From: Acidovorax radicis
GTDB taxonomy: Bacteria; Pseudomonadota; Gammaproteobacteria; Burkholderiales; Burkholderiaceae_C
Assembly: GCF_020510705.1 (NCBI RefSeq)
Contig: NZ_CP075184.1
Span: 4,922,501-4,986,500, forward strand
Length of the DNA stretch: 64,000 nucleotides
Direction: 5' to 3'
Shown: piece after piece, positions 1-8,037 of the stretch
How the letters are laid out: every line of letters begins with the position of its first letter
Position numbering within the stretch: position 1 is the stretch's first letter
Translations under genes and position numbers: made by a program
Notes under the pieces: model-generated
Databases searched by the model: none
The model's input: the letters and a program-made list of their open reading frames with translations, nothing else
Told to the model about the DNA's origin: nothing

Positions 1-1264
1 TCCAGAAGCTCTGGCGCGCCACCAGCGGCGAGGTGGTCTGCACCACCGCATAGCCACTGGCCGCCAGGCGCTTGTCGAGCAGCGCATAAAAGCTGTTGGT
101 GTAGAGCTTGCCGATCGAGAAGTTGGTGGGGTCCGGGAAGTCCACCACGATCACATCGAAAGGGGCTTCTTCCCCTTCTTGCTGAAGCCAGCCAAAGGCA
201 TCGGTGTTGATGATCTTCACCTTGGGCGAACGCAGCGCGTTGCCGTTCAGGTGCGCCAGGGTGGGGTTGTCGGTGAAGATCCTGGTCATGGCCGGGTCGA
301 GCTCGACCAGCGTGACCGATTCGACCGAAGGGTATTTGAGAATCTCGCGCACGGCCATGCCGTCGCCACCACCCAGCACCGCCACGCGCCGTGGCCCCCC
401 GTGGGCCGACATGGCCGGGTGCACCAGGGCCTCGTGGTAACGGTATTCGTCCGACTCGGAAAACTGCAGGTTGCCGTTCAGATACAACCGGTGACCATAG
501 CGGCCCTGCGTGACCACGATGCGCTGGTAGGGCGTGGCGGTGGTGAAAACAATGCGGTCCTGGTAGAACTTGTCCTCGGCAAAACTGGTGATGTGCTCGG
601 CACCGGCAAATCCTGCCAACAGGATGATCACCACCATCACACAGGCCACCAGATGCGAGCGCAGGCGCCGCAACTCGTGCCGGAACAACCACACCGCCCA
701 CAGCGCCACGGCCGCATTCATCAGGCCGAACAGCAAACCGGTGCGTATCAACCCCAGGTGCGGCACCAGCAGCAGCGGGAACGCCAGCGACACCGCCAGC
801 GCGCCCAGGTAGTCGAACGTGAGCACCTGCGATACCAGGTCTTTCAGCGCCACGTTGCGTTTGAGGATACGCATCACGAGCGGTATCTCCAGCCCCACCA
901 GCGTACCCACCAGCAGCACCATGCCATACAGCAGGAACCGGAACGCGCCTGGCGTATAGGCGTTGGCCAGAAATAGTGTGGCGGGCAGCGCCCCACCAAT
1001 CAGCGCCACCAGCAGTTCGATGCGCAAAAAGTGCGCGGGCAGCTGCCGCTCGAAGTACCGCGACAGCCACGAACCCACGCCCATGGCGAACAGGTAGGTG
1101 CCGATGATGGTGCTGAACTGCAGCACCGAGTCCCCCAGCACATAGGACGCGAGCGCGCCCGCAGCCAGTTCATAGAGCAGGCCACAGGCGGCCACCACGA
1201 ACACGCTGGCGAGCAGCGCAACGTCGATGGCGCGCGCGCCGGTGGGGGCGCCAGTTTCCTTCAT
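1..1264 (-). CDS. Membrane-anchored spermidine synthase-like protein (partial, 3' end outside window)
   Basis: The 421 visible residues start at ATG 1264 and run off the window edge. Residues 15-220 hold about six or seven hydrophobic segments. They are followed by a polyamine aminopropyltransferase fold with a substrate loop DExxYHE (272-278), the SAM-binding GGGDG (298-302), LVELDP (319-324) and the acidic DFPDP (375-379). The family transfers an aminopropyl group from decarboxylated SAM to a polyamine. The membrane-fused version recurs beside DUF350 and SPFH genes, as here, where it is the fourth gene of a same-strand set. Its natural substrate in this context is unknown, and it may make a modified polyamine rather than housekeeping spermidine. 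Confidence 0.9.
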   Translation of the reverse strand, partial: MKETGAPTGARAIDVALLASVFVVAACGLLYELAAGALASYVLGDSVLQFSTIIGTYLFAMGVGSWLSRYFERQLPAHFLRIELLVALIGGALPATLFLANAYTPGAFRFLLYGMVLLVGTLVGLEIPLVMRILKRNVALKDLVSQVLTFDYLGALAVSLAFPLLLVPHLGLIRTGLLFGLMNAAVALWAVWLFRHELRRLRSHLVACVMVVIILLAGFAGAEHITSFAEDKFYQDRIVFTTATPYQRIVVTQGRYGHRLYLNGNLQFSESDEYRYHEALVHPAMSAHGGPRRVAVLGGGDGMAVREILKYPSVESVTLVELDPAMTRIFTDNPTLAHLNGNALRSPKVKIINTDAFGWLQQEGEEAPFDVIVVDFPDPTNFSIGKLYTNSFYALLDKRLAASGYAVVQTTSPLVARQSFW

Positions 1265-1339
1265 GTGACGGCGCATGCAATGGGCGCGGCCCTGGCCTGT
1301 GGACGCCGCGCAAGGGCCGCCCCGCTGCGCTGGCGTCGT

Positions 1340-1376
1340 CCCCCTGCCCACATCGCGTAGCGATGCGAGAGCGGGG
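1340..1376. repeat. GC-rich palindromic intergenic segment
   Basis: The 145-bp gap between the DUF350 gene and the synthase gene holds a small perfect hairpin (CATCGC, loop GTA, GCGATG at 1351-1365). C-rich and G-rich arms flank it. It may be one copy of a Comamonadaceae intergenic palindrome; no second clear copy is seen here. It could form an mRNA hairpin between two cotranscribed genes. Confidence 0.35.
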
Positions 1377-1409
1377 GGAAGCGGCGCAGCCGCTCAGGGG
1401 GGTGTTTCA

Positions 1410-1631
1410 TCAATGAATCGCCGCTGCCACGATGATGCTGATGCCCAGGCACATCGCCGCCACCACCAGGCCCAGGGCCTGGTTCTGCTTTTCGACGATC
1501 TCGCGCCACAGGTCATAGGGCGTGATCTTGTCGACGATGACAAAACACAGCCAGAAGATGATGACGCCAATGATGGCGTACAGGATGGACCCGAGGAACG
1601 CTGCGGGCTTGAGCCATTCGATGCCGATCAT
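1410..1631 (-). CDS. DUF350 small membrane protein
   Basis: This is a 73-residue protein with two hydrophobic helices (about 8-30 and 50-72) separated by a short polar loop, the DUF350 layout. The start at 1631 is chosen because AAGGAG lies just upstream; a longer reading to 1736 would overlap the upstream DUF4178 gene and adds no recognisable sequence. The gene lies 43 bp after DUF4178 and 145 bp before the spermidine-synthase-like gene. DUF350 proteins are integral membrane proteins of unknown activity, often found with polyamine-type synthases. Confidence 0.85.
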   Translation of the reverse strand: MIGIEWLKPAAFLGSILYAIIGVIIFWLCFVIVDKITPYDLWREIVEKQNQALGLVVAAMCLGISIIVAAAIH

Positions 1632-1674
1632 GGGGAGATCTCCTTCTTGAAACGTTGTTGCACGGTGCCGCCGC

Positions 1675-3174
1675 CTACTTGTGGCTGCCGCCGGAGGAAT
1701 ACCCGCCAAACGAGCCGCCCGAACTGCGGTAGCCACCGCCCGATGAGCCCGAGCAATTGCTCAGGATGATGAGCAGGATGATGATGATGATCGCAATCAG
1801 GATGATGGTGCCGCAGCCCAGGCCCGACTTGGCCACAAACGGGCCGGGGTCGTCGCGCTGCAGCACGTCCTTCTTGTCGTCAAGCTTGAAGGCCTTGATC
1901 ACGGTATCGCTGGCGAGCTTGTCGCCAGCGGACCAGGTGATCTCGTTCGGGCTTTGCTCCATCGACAGCAGGCCCTTGCTGCTGGCAAAGTCGCGGTTGG
2001 TGGTCTTCTGGCCGCGCGTGACCTGCCAGTAGAACTCGCCCAGCACATAGGTGGTCTCGGCCTCGTAGGTGTACTTGAGGTCGTACTTGGTGCCCATGTA
2101 GGTGGCAGTGCGCCCGGTGGCCGCCATCTGCGGCGCGCCGGTGGTGGGGCGCACCATGCTCCAGCCTTCTTCGGAATCGACCAGAAAGGCAAAGCCGCGC
2201 TTTTGGTTGTAGAGCAGGTATTCGCTCCAGCCAAAGTGTTCGTCATCGCCGGGCTCCACGCCCATGCGGTGCTGAAAGCCCACCACCTGCCAGGCCACGC
2301 CCTGCAACTGCCCCTTGCTGCCCAGCGGGATGAGCGGCTGCACAGGTTCGTCCTGCTCGGCCGAGCGCAGCTCGCCGCCCACGCCACTGTCCAGGCTGAT
2401 GATGCTGGCGCACGAGCCGCAGGTGATGCTCTTGGAAGTGGACAGCTGCATCTGCACCGGTGCACCGCAGTGCGGGCAGTTGAACTGCCGGCCTTTTTCG
2501 TCCTTGGCCGATTCGTCCTTGAGGCCCTGCAGCTGCAGGTCTTCGAGCAGCACGGCGCGGCCGCGCTCCACATTGGGCGGGGTGTGGCCGTAGTCGATGC
2601 TGACCACTTCGCCGTCGGCGCTGCGCAGCTCGACCATGCCAAAGGGCTGGCCCAGCGGCGGTAGTTTGGGCAGCTCGCCCTGGGCCGAGATCAGCTGTGC
2701 CTGGCCGGTGTAGGCCACGCTGTAGGGTTTGCCGTTGATGGCCGTGGTGGTGCCGATGCGAAAGCGCTCGGCCTCGGGCATTTCGCGGCCGAGGTCGATG
2801 GGTCGGGTGAAGACATAGGCACCGTTGTCCTCGCCCAGCGTGGCCAGGGTGCCGTCATTCAGGAAGGCTGCCCATTCGGTCCACACGCCCGCATCGCCCT
2901 TGTACTGCAGGCGGCCGATGAGGGTGAAGGGAACGTCCTTGCCGTCGAGCTGAATACGCCCGCTGGCCATGAGCTGCAACGGGCTGTGGTCGTCGAACAG
3001 CTCGGCCATCTTGCCCAGGCGCGTGAGCACCTCGCCGCTGCGCACCACGGTGCTCTGGCAATAGCCGCAGACGGCGTGTGTGGACTGCGCGCTGCGAAAC
3101 TCCACCGGCGCGCCGCAGCCGGGGCAGGGCGCGCGGTAATAACGCTGCGTGGGCGGTGTGGGTTCGGTGGCCAT
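1675..3174 (-). CDS. DUF4178 protein with two zinc ribbons and a C-terminal membrane anchor
   Basis: The 499-residue protein starts at ATG 3174; an in-frame ATG at 3201 is less likely. It is built of two similar halves. Each opens with a zinc ribbon: CPGCGAP with a later CGYC near the N-terminus, and CPHCGAP with CGSC near residue 240. A DUF4178-like beta-rich domain follows each ribbon. The C-terminus has a run of Ile/Leu forming one membrane helix, then a Ser/Gly-rich tail. The architecture suggests a membrane-tethered cytoplasmic protein that binds a partner. Function is unknown. It sits between the SPFH gene and DUF350, so it probably works with them at the membrane. Confidence 0.85.
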   Translation of the reverse strand: MATEPTPPTQRYYRAPCPGCGAPVEFRSAQSTHAVCGYCQSTVVRSGEVLTRLGKMAELFDDHSPLQLMASGRIQLDGKDVPFTLIGRLQYKGDAGVWTEWAAFLNDGTLATLGEDNGAYVFTRPIDLGREMPEAERFRIGTTTAINGKPYSVAYTGQAQLISAQGELPKLPPLGQPFGMVELRSADGEVVSIDYGHTPPNVERGRAVLLEDLQLQGLKDESAKDEKGRQFNCPHCGAPVQMQLSTSKSITCGSCASIISLDSGVGGELRSAEQDEPVQPLIPLGSKGQLQGVAWQVVGFQHRMGVEPGDDEHFGWSEYLLYNQKRGFAFLVDSEEGWSMVRPTTGAPQMAATGRTATYMGTKYDLKYTYEAETTYVLGEFYWQVTRGQKTTNRDFASSKGLLSMEQSPNEITWSAGDKLASDTVIKAFKLDDKKDVLQRDDPGPFVAKSGLGCGTIILIAIIIIILLIILSNCSGSSGGGYRSSGGSFGGYSSGGSHK

Positions 3175-3220
3175 CGTGTCGTGGTGCTGCCTGCGCCGCA
3201 TTGCGCGGTTTGAAGCCCTT

Positions 3221-3283
3221 TAAAGCCTTTTTGGCCTCTAGCGCTTATCCCTCAAGCGCATGCAGCTATTTTTATGATAGCAA
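3221..3283 (+). repeat. Dispersed AGCGCTTAT repeat, copy 1
   Basis: The segment reads GGCCTCTAGCGCTTAT, then CAAGCGCATGCAGCTATTTTTATGATAG in outline. The AGCGCTT/AAGCGC arms can pair. It fills the gap between the SPFH and DUF4178 genes and ends a few bases from the SPFH stop codon. Confidence 0.8.
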
Positions 3284-3289
3284 CCGGAT

Positions 3290-4339
3290 TCAGACCAGCT
3301 TCTTGAGCAGTTCGGCCTTCTTGGCGTCGAACTCTTCCTGCGTGAGGATGCCCTTGGACTTGAGCTCGCCCAGCTTCTCCAGCGTGGCCATCACGTCCTC
3401 GGGCTTCACGCCCACCGCTGCGGCGGCTGCAGCAGGTGCGGCCTGTGCAGCGGCAGCGCCACCTTGCAAGCCCTGCTGCAGGTTCTGCGCCAGCACCTGG
3501 CCCAGGGCCACACCGGCGCCCAGGCCCATGGCGTCGCCCGCAATGCCACCACCGCCGCCCGCGCCTTCGGCAAACTTGGGGATGGCCTGCGCCGTCTGGT
3601 ACTGCATGAACTTGCCCATGTCGTTGCCGACCATGCCCATGCCGATCTTCTGGTCGAGGATCTTTTGCAGCTCTTCGGGCAGCGAGACGTTCTGCACCGT
3701 GAGGTTTTCGATCAGCAGGCCCAGCTTGGCAAAAACCGGCGCCAGCTCTTTGGTCAGCGCATCGGCAAACATGACCTGGTTGGCCGCCAGATCCAGGAAC
3801 GGCAGACCGCTGCCCGCAATGGCGTTGCTGATGTTCTGCAGCACCAGACCGCGCAGCTGGCCTTCCAGGTCGGCCACGGGGTACATCTCGCGCGTGCCCG
3901 AGATCTCGGTGTGAAACAGCTTGGGGTCGGCGATGCGGAACGCATAGTTGCCAAACGCGCGCAGGCGCACGGCGCCGAAGTCCTTGTCACGGATCGTGAT
4001 GGGCTGGGGCGTGCCCCACTTTTGGTCGATCTGCTGGCGCGTGCTGAAGAAGTACACGTCGCTCTTGAAGGGGGACTCGAAGAGCTTGTCCCAGTTCTTC
4101 AGGTACGTGAGCACCGGCAGCGTCTGCGTGGTGAGCTTATAGGTGCCGGGCGTGAACACGTCGGCCACCTGGCCTTCGTTGACGAAGATGGCCATCTGCG
4201 ACTCGCGCACCACCAGCGTGCCGCCGTTCTGGATTTCCATGTCGCGCATGGGGAAGCGCCATGCCAATTTGCCATCCCCTTCTTCGGTCCACTGGATGAT
4301 GTCAATGAACTGTTTCTTGATGAAGTCCATGAGGGCCAT
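3290..4339 (-). CDS. SPFH/band-7 domain protein with C-terminal SHOCT domain
   Basis: This is a 349-residue protein with start ATG 4339, preceded by a GGGAGC ribosome site. The N-terminal two thirds form an SPFH/band-7 domain of the so-called virion core protein type, with no obvious signal peptide. A Gly/Ala-rich linker follows (about 265-310). The end is a SHOCT domain (about 320-349, L-x-x-KGILTQEEFDAKK). SPFH proteins form membrane-associated oligomers. This is the first gene of the SPFH-DUF4178-DUF350-synthase set, so it may be the scaffold of that complex. The dispersed repeat separates it from DUF4178. Confidence 0.88.
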   Translation of the reverse strand: MALMDFIKKQFIDIIQWTEEGDGKLAWRFPMRDMEIQNGGTLVVRESQMAIFVNEGQVADVFTPGTYKLTTQTLPVLTYLKNWDKLFESPFKSDVYFFSTRQQIDQKWGTPQPITIRDKDFGAVRLRAFGNYAFRIADPKLFHTEISGTREMYPVADLEGQLRGLVLQNISNAIAGSGLPFLDLAANQVMFADALTKELAPVFAKLGLLIENLTVQNVSLPEELQKILDQKIGMGMVGNDMGKFMQYQTAQAIPKFAEGAGGGGGIAGDAMGLGAGVALGQVLAQNLQQGLQGGAAAAQAAPAAAAAAVGVKPEDVMATLEKLGELKSKGILTQEEFDAKKAELLKKLV

Positions 4340-4529
4340 GTGTGCTCCCGGGTGTTGTGATGAGGGGTTGATGAGAGCGGCCATCATAGCAACGGGGTTT
4401 TGCACATCGCCGCTTTTTTTGCCCTCGCGCGTGAACCCGTTCACACTCACGCACGGCCTGGCCCGCTGCAGACACAGGCCGCTCCAGGGGCATGCGGGCG
4501 GCGGCTATGCGAGCGTTAGGCAGAATCGA

Positions 4530-4561
4530 TTGGGATTTTTATTGAGAATGGATATCATTTA
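4530..4561 (+). promoter_or_regulatory. Candidate sigma70 promoter overlapping a Fur-box-like site
   Basis: TTGGGA (4530-4535) and TATCAT (4553-4558) are spaced by 17 bp. The sequence GAGAATGGATATCATTTAT (4544-4562) overlaps the spacer and -10 element and matches 12 of 19 positions of the Fur consensus. It lies 52 bp before the DUF2061 start and could also affect the divergent SPFH gene. It is a prediction by eye. Confidence 0.4.
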
Positions 4562-4613
4562 TCAACGCCTGTCGCACCGCGCCGGGCTTTACAGAAACCA
4601 GGAGCCCACCACC

Positions 4614-4910
4614 ATGTCCCGCATTCGCCAGGTTGCCCGCCAGAACCAATCCATGCTGATGAAAACCGGCAGCTACTACCTGATCCATATCTGTGTGGCC
4701 GCCCTGGTGGCCTATGCCGTGACCGGCAACCTGTGGGCCTCGCTCACCCTGAGCTTGCTGGAGCCGACCGTGCAAGCCGTGGCCTTCTTCTTCCATGAGA
4801 AAGCGTGGGATCGCGCCGCTCGGCACAAGGCAGGCACCGCAGGTGGCGTTGGCCATGTTGCCAACGCCGCGGCTGCACAGCCCGCCACAACCACGCTGCA
4901 AGGCGCCTGA
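4614..4910 (+). CDS. DUF2061 small membrane protein
   Basis: The 98-residue protein starts at ATG 4614 behind CAGGAG. Residues 1-20 are basic and polar. Two hydrophobic segments (about 21-40 and 42-58) match the DUF2061 domain, and an Ala-rich polar tail follows. The family consists of small predicted membrane proteins of unknown role. It lies behind the Fur-box-like promoter and 42 bp before a tiny ORF with its own ribosome site, so the two may be cotranscribed. The upstream in-frame extension to 4143 is the shadow of the SPFH gene. Confidence 0.8.
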   Translation: MSRIRQVARQNQSMLMKTGSYYLIHICVAALVAYAVTGNLWASLTLSLLEPTVQAVAFFFHEKAWDRAARHKAGTAGGVGHVANAAAAQPATTTLQGA

Positions 4911-4952
4911 GCCCCTTTCTTTTCTTTCTTCCACACCGAAAGGACCATCACC

Positions 4953-5048
4953 ATGTACACCATTCCCTTGCGCAGCCGCTCTGCCACAGGCCTGGCTTTT
5001 CAACGCTGGCTGGTGCACCGCCTGGCCACGTTGGGCTCTGCCCATTGA
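4953..5048 (+). CDS. Candidate 31-residue small protein
   Basis: The ORF starts with ATG and has GAAAGGA 9 bp upstream. It encodes a basic peptide (MYTIPLRSRS at the start, VHRLATLGSAH at the end) with an amphipathic central stretch. It follows the DUF2061 stop by 42 bp on the same strand. I recognise no family. The ribosome site and position support translation; length and lack of homology keep confidence low. Confidence 0.35.
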   Translation: MYTIPLRSRSATGLAFQRWLVHRLATLGSAH

Positions 5049-5067
5049 GCGATCGATCCAAAGCGCC

Positions 5068-5095
5068 AACAAAAATGCCCCGGCCAGCGGGGCAT
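5068..5095 (-). terminator. Rho-independent terminator of the FlgC-like gene
   Basis: A perfect 7-bp stem (ATGCCCC/GGGGCAT) with a 7-nt loop is followed on the minus strand by TTTTGTT. It sits 59 bp past the FlgC-like stop codon. Confidence 0.7.
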
Positions 5096-5153
5096 GGTGT
5101 GGGCCTGGTGGCACCTGGACTGCAGGCCTTCGTCAGACGTTCGTCAGGCCTTC

Positions 5154-5459
5154 TCAAGCCGTCACATCCAGCAGCGAGCCCATCATTTCGTCCTGCGTCT
5201 TGATGGTCTGCAGGTTGGCCTTGAACGCGTAGGTGGCAGACATCTGCTCCACCGCCTCCTGCTCCAGCGCCACGCCCTGGCTGTCCTGCTCGCGCTGCAC
5301 CGTGGCGCGCACACCGGCGCTTTCAGCCACTTCTTCTTGGGCAACCACCTCGCGGCGGTAACCCTGCGTGTTGATGTTGGCCACATTGTTGGCCGACGCA
5401 TCGAGCCGCAACTGCGCGGCCTGAAGGCCGGAACTGCCAATCGAGGAAATGCTGGCCAT
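5154..5459 (-). CDS. FlgC-like flagellar rod-type protein (orphan)
   Basis: This 101-residue protein starts with the flagellar rod/hook signature SGLQAAQLRLDASANNVAN (residues 9-27) and ends with the C-terminal rod helix (SATYAFKANLQTIKTQDEM). The middle beta domain of canonical FlgC (about 135-140 residues) is shortened. AGGAG precedes ATG 5459. No other flagellar gene is next to it, so it is either a stand-alone paralogue or a small rod-like protein. A terminator follows it. Such orphans occur in Comamonadaceae; export by the flagellar system is inferred only. Confidence 0.75.
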   Translation of the reverse strand: MASISSIGSSGLQAAQLRLDASANNVANINTQGYRREVVAQEEVAESAGVRATVQREQDSQGVALEQEAVEQMSATYAFKANLQTIKTQDEMMGSLLDVTA

Positions 5460-5550
5460 GGGGGCGCTCCTGTGTCACACAATGTTGCAAAGACACGGAT
5501 TGTCCGCCGCGCCGCGGCCTCTGGCAAGCCGTAGCCTCGCAATGCCCCTG

Positions 5551-6531
5551 TCACTGGCCGGGCCGGTGTGCCACTTCCAGGCACTGCGCAAACGCCTGGG
5601 CCGCCCGGGCCGGGGCGGGCGAGCGGCGCATGAGGCTCACGAACTGGCAGCTGTAGTGGAACAGCGCGGGGTTCACGGCCTGCATGCGGCCCTGGCGCTC
5701 GAACGCCTCGGCGTAGTGGTCGGGCAAAAACCCCAGAAAGCGCCCCGACAGGATCAGCGTGGCGATGGATTCCTGGTCAAACCCCGTGGCCGCGCGCGAG
5801 AGCCTCGCCTGGTGGCTCAGCTCCATGTTGGGCGAGTGGTAGCCCAGGCCCGCAAACTGGTAGCTGCGCACCGCACGCCAGTCGGCCGGGGGAACAGAGG
5901 CGCCAAACAGGGGATGCCCTGCGCCGCAGTACAGCAGCATGGTTTCTGCAAACAGGTCGGCGTAGGCTAGGCTTTGCGAGCTGCGGTGCGCCGGGATGAT
6001 GCCCACCTGGTAGCTGCCATCGATCACGCCGCGCTCAATGGCGTTGATGGAGCCCACATGCAGCTGCAGTTGCACATCGGGCGCCTGGGCGGTGAAGGCG
6101 GCAATCGCCTGGCCAATGCGCGCAGCCGGGTTGCTGGCGGTTTTGTCAAACACCGCCACGGCCAGTTGCCCGCCCATGCGCGAATGGATGTCGTCGATGC
6201 TGTCACGAAAACTGCGCACCGAGGCCAGCAGGCGCAGGGTTTCTTCATACACCCGCTGCCCTTCGGCCGTGAGCGCAAACCCCGCCCGCCCCCGGCGGCA
6301 CAGCGTCAGGCCCAGCCGCGTTTCCAGGTCCTTCATGTGGCGGCTCACCGTGCTGGTGCCGATGTTCAGCTCCAGCTCGGCCGCCGCCATGCCGCCGCAT
6401 TCGGCCACGCTCTTGAACACCTGCAGCAGGCGCAGATCCATGTCGCTGAGCTGGCCCAGCACGGCGCGGTGTTTGCCCGAGGCAGAGGGCGAGGAGGTGG
6501 AGGGGGGTTGAGAGGCGGTTTTTACTTGCAT
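5551..6531 (-). CDS. LysR-family transcriptional regulator (likely beta-alanine catabolism activator)
   Basis: The protein has 326 residues. A Ser/Pro-rich lead of about 28 residues precedes the winged HTH (about 30-88; LRLLQVFKSVAECGGMAAAE, then TSTVSRHMKDLETRLG). The LysR substrate-binding domain follows (about 115-315). The gene is transcribed divergently from the omega-aminotransferase with 127 bp between their starts, the classic LysR arrangement. Pseudomonas BauR is a LysR-type activator next to beta-alanine:pyruvate transaminase and malonate semialdehyde dehydrogenase genes, and the same gene content is seen here. The effector is not visible from sequence. Confidence 0.88.
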   Translation of the reverse strand: MQVKTASQPPSTSSPSASGKHRAVLGQLSDMDLRLLQVFKSVAECGGMAAAELELNIGTSTVSRHMKDLETRLGLTLCRRGRAGFALTAEGQRVYEETLRLLASVRSFRDSIDDIHSRMGGQLAVAVFDKTASNPAARIGQAIAAFTAQAPDVQLQLHVGSINAIERGVIDGSYQVGIIPAHRSSQSLAYADLFAETMLLYCGAGHPLFGASVPPADWRAVRSYQFAGLGYHSPNMELSHQARLSRAATGFDQESIATLILSGRFLGFLPDHYAEAFERQGRMQAVNPALFHYSCQFVSLMRRSPAPARAAQAFAQCLEVAHRPGQ

Positions 6532-6658
6532 AAATTGTCAAGTAAACATTGATATTGGATTATTGGAGAGATTAACACCCGCCCTAACAATGGCACCTTC
6601 GGCCCGCCTGTCCGGGCCCGATCGATTGCCCACCATTTGCACTTGCCAGGAGAACGCC

Positions 6659-8017
6659 ATGAGCTTCGCCGTCATCGACCCCAATCCCGCAGCCGCCGTG
6701 CGCACCGACGCCGCATGGCTTGATGCCCACTGGATGCCCTTCACTGGCAACCGCAACTTCAAAGCCAAGCCGCGCATGATCGTGAGCGGCCAGGGCGCCT
6801 ATTACACCGACGCAGAGGGCCGCAAGATTTTTGACGGCCTCTCGGGCCTGTGGTGTTCGGGCCTGGGCCATGGCCGCAAGGAAGTTGCCGAGGCCATTGG
6901 CCGCGCCGCCGCCACGCTGGATTACTCCCCCGCGTTCCAGTTCGGCCACCCCGCTTCGTTTGCCCTGGCCAACAAGGTCAAGGAGCTGACACCTGCGGGC
7001 CTCGATTACGTGTTCTTCACCGGCTCGGGCTCTGAATCGGCCGACACCTCGCTGAAGATGGCCCGCGCCTACTGGCGTGCCAAGGGCCAGGGCACCAAGA
7101 CCCGCCTCATCGGCCGCGAGAAGGGCTACCACGGCGTGAACTACGGCGGCATCTCGGTGGGCGGCATCATGGGCAACCGCAAGACCTTCGGCCAGGGCAT
7201 CGAGGCCGACCACATCCCGCACACCCAGCCGCCAGCCGGCACCTTCCAGAAGGGCATGGTCGAAGAAGGCGGCCGTGCGTTGGCCGACAAGTTGCTGGAG
7301 GTGATCGCGCTGCACGACGCATCGAACATCGCCGCCGTCATCGTCGAGCCCTTCTCGGGATCGGCCGGTGTGGTGATCCCGCCCAAGGGCTACCTGGAGC
7401 GCATCCGCGAGATCTGCACGCAGAACAACATCCTGCTGATCTTTGATGAAGTCATCACCGGCTTTGGCCGCTGCGGCGCCTGGACGGGGGCCGAAGCCTT
7501 CGGCGTGACGCCCGACATCCTGAACTTCGCCAAGCAGGTGACCAACGGCGCCCAGCCGCTGGGCGGCGTGATCGCCACCAAGGAGATCTACGACACCTTC
7601 ATCAACCAGGGCGGGCCCGAGTACATGCTCGAATTCCCACACGGCTACACCTACTCGGCCCACCCTGTGGCCTGCGCGGCCGGCAATGCGGTGCTCGACA
7701 TTCTGCAAAAGGAAGACATGCCCGGCCGTGTGAAGGCCCTGGCGCCGTACTTCGAAAACGCAGTGCACGGCCTGAAAACAGCCAAGCATGTGGCCGACAT
7801 CCGCAACTATGGCCTGGCCGCCGGCATCACCATCAGCGCGCTGCCCGGCGAGCCTGCCAAGCGCCCGTACGAGATCGCGATGAACTGCTGGGAGAAGGGC
7901 TTTTACGTGCGCTACGGCGGCGACACCATCCAGCTCGCGCCCCCGTTCATCAGCACCGAGGCCGAAATCGATCGCATGGTGAGCGCACTGGGCGACGCCC
8001 TGCAAGAAACGGCTTGA
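6659..8017 (+). CDS. Omega-amino acid (beta-alanine):pyruvate aminotransferase
   Basis: This is a 452-residue class III PLP aminotransferase. The start at 6659 follows AGGAGAACGCC. Visible landmarks are the FFTGSGSESADTSLKMARAY cofactor-phosphate region, the IFDEVITGFGR motif, and the PLP lysine K292 in FAKQVTNGAQPLGG. The family converts beta-alanine and pyruvate to malonate semialdehyde and alanine. The nearby semialdehyde dehydrogenase would then give acetyl-CoA, making a complete short pathway. The divergent LysR gene is its likely activator. Other omega-amino acids or amines are possible substrates. Confidence 0.93.
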   Translation: MSFAVIDPNPAAAVRTDAAWLDAHWMPFTGNRNFKAKPRMIVSGQGAYYTDAEGRKIFDGLSGLWCSGLGHGRKEVAEAIGRAAATLDYSPAFQFGHPASFALANKVKELTPAGLDYVFFTGSGSESADTSLKMARAYWRAKGQGTKTRLIGREKGYHGVNYGGISVGGIMGNRKTFGQGIEADHIPHTQPPAGTFQKGMVEEGGRALADKLLEVIALHDASNIAAVIVEPFSGSAGVVIPPKGYLERIREICTQNNILLIFDEVITGFGRCGAWTGAEAFGVTPDILNFAKQVTNGAQPLGGVIATKEIYDTFINQGGPEYMLEFPHGYTYSAHPVACAAGNAVLDILQKEDMPGRVKALAPYFENAVHGLKTAKHVADIRNYGLAAGITISALPGEPAKRPYEIAMNCWEKGFYVRYGGDTIQLAPPFISTEAEIDRMVSALGDALQETA

Positions 8018-8037
8018 TTCCGCAGCCCTGCCCATCC

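Noticed and set aside
6584..8035. 483-codon open frame on the minus strand opposite the aminotransferase
   Set aside because: It is a GC-rich antisense shadow with His/Arg/Gly-biased composition and no domain; the plus strand encodes a clear PLP enzyme.
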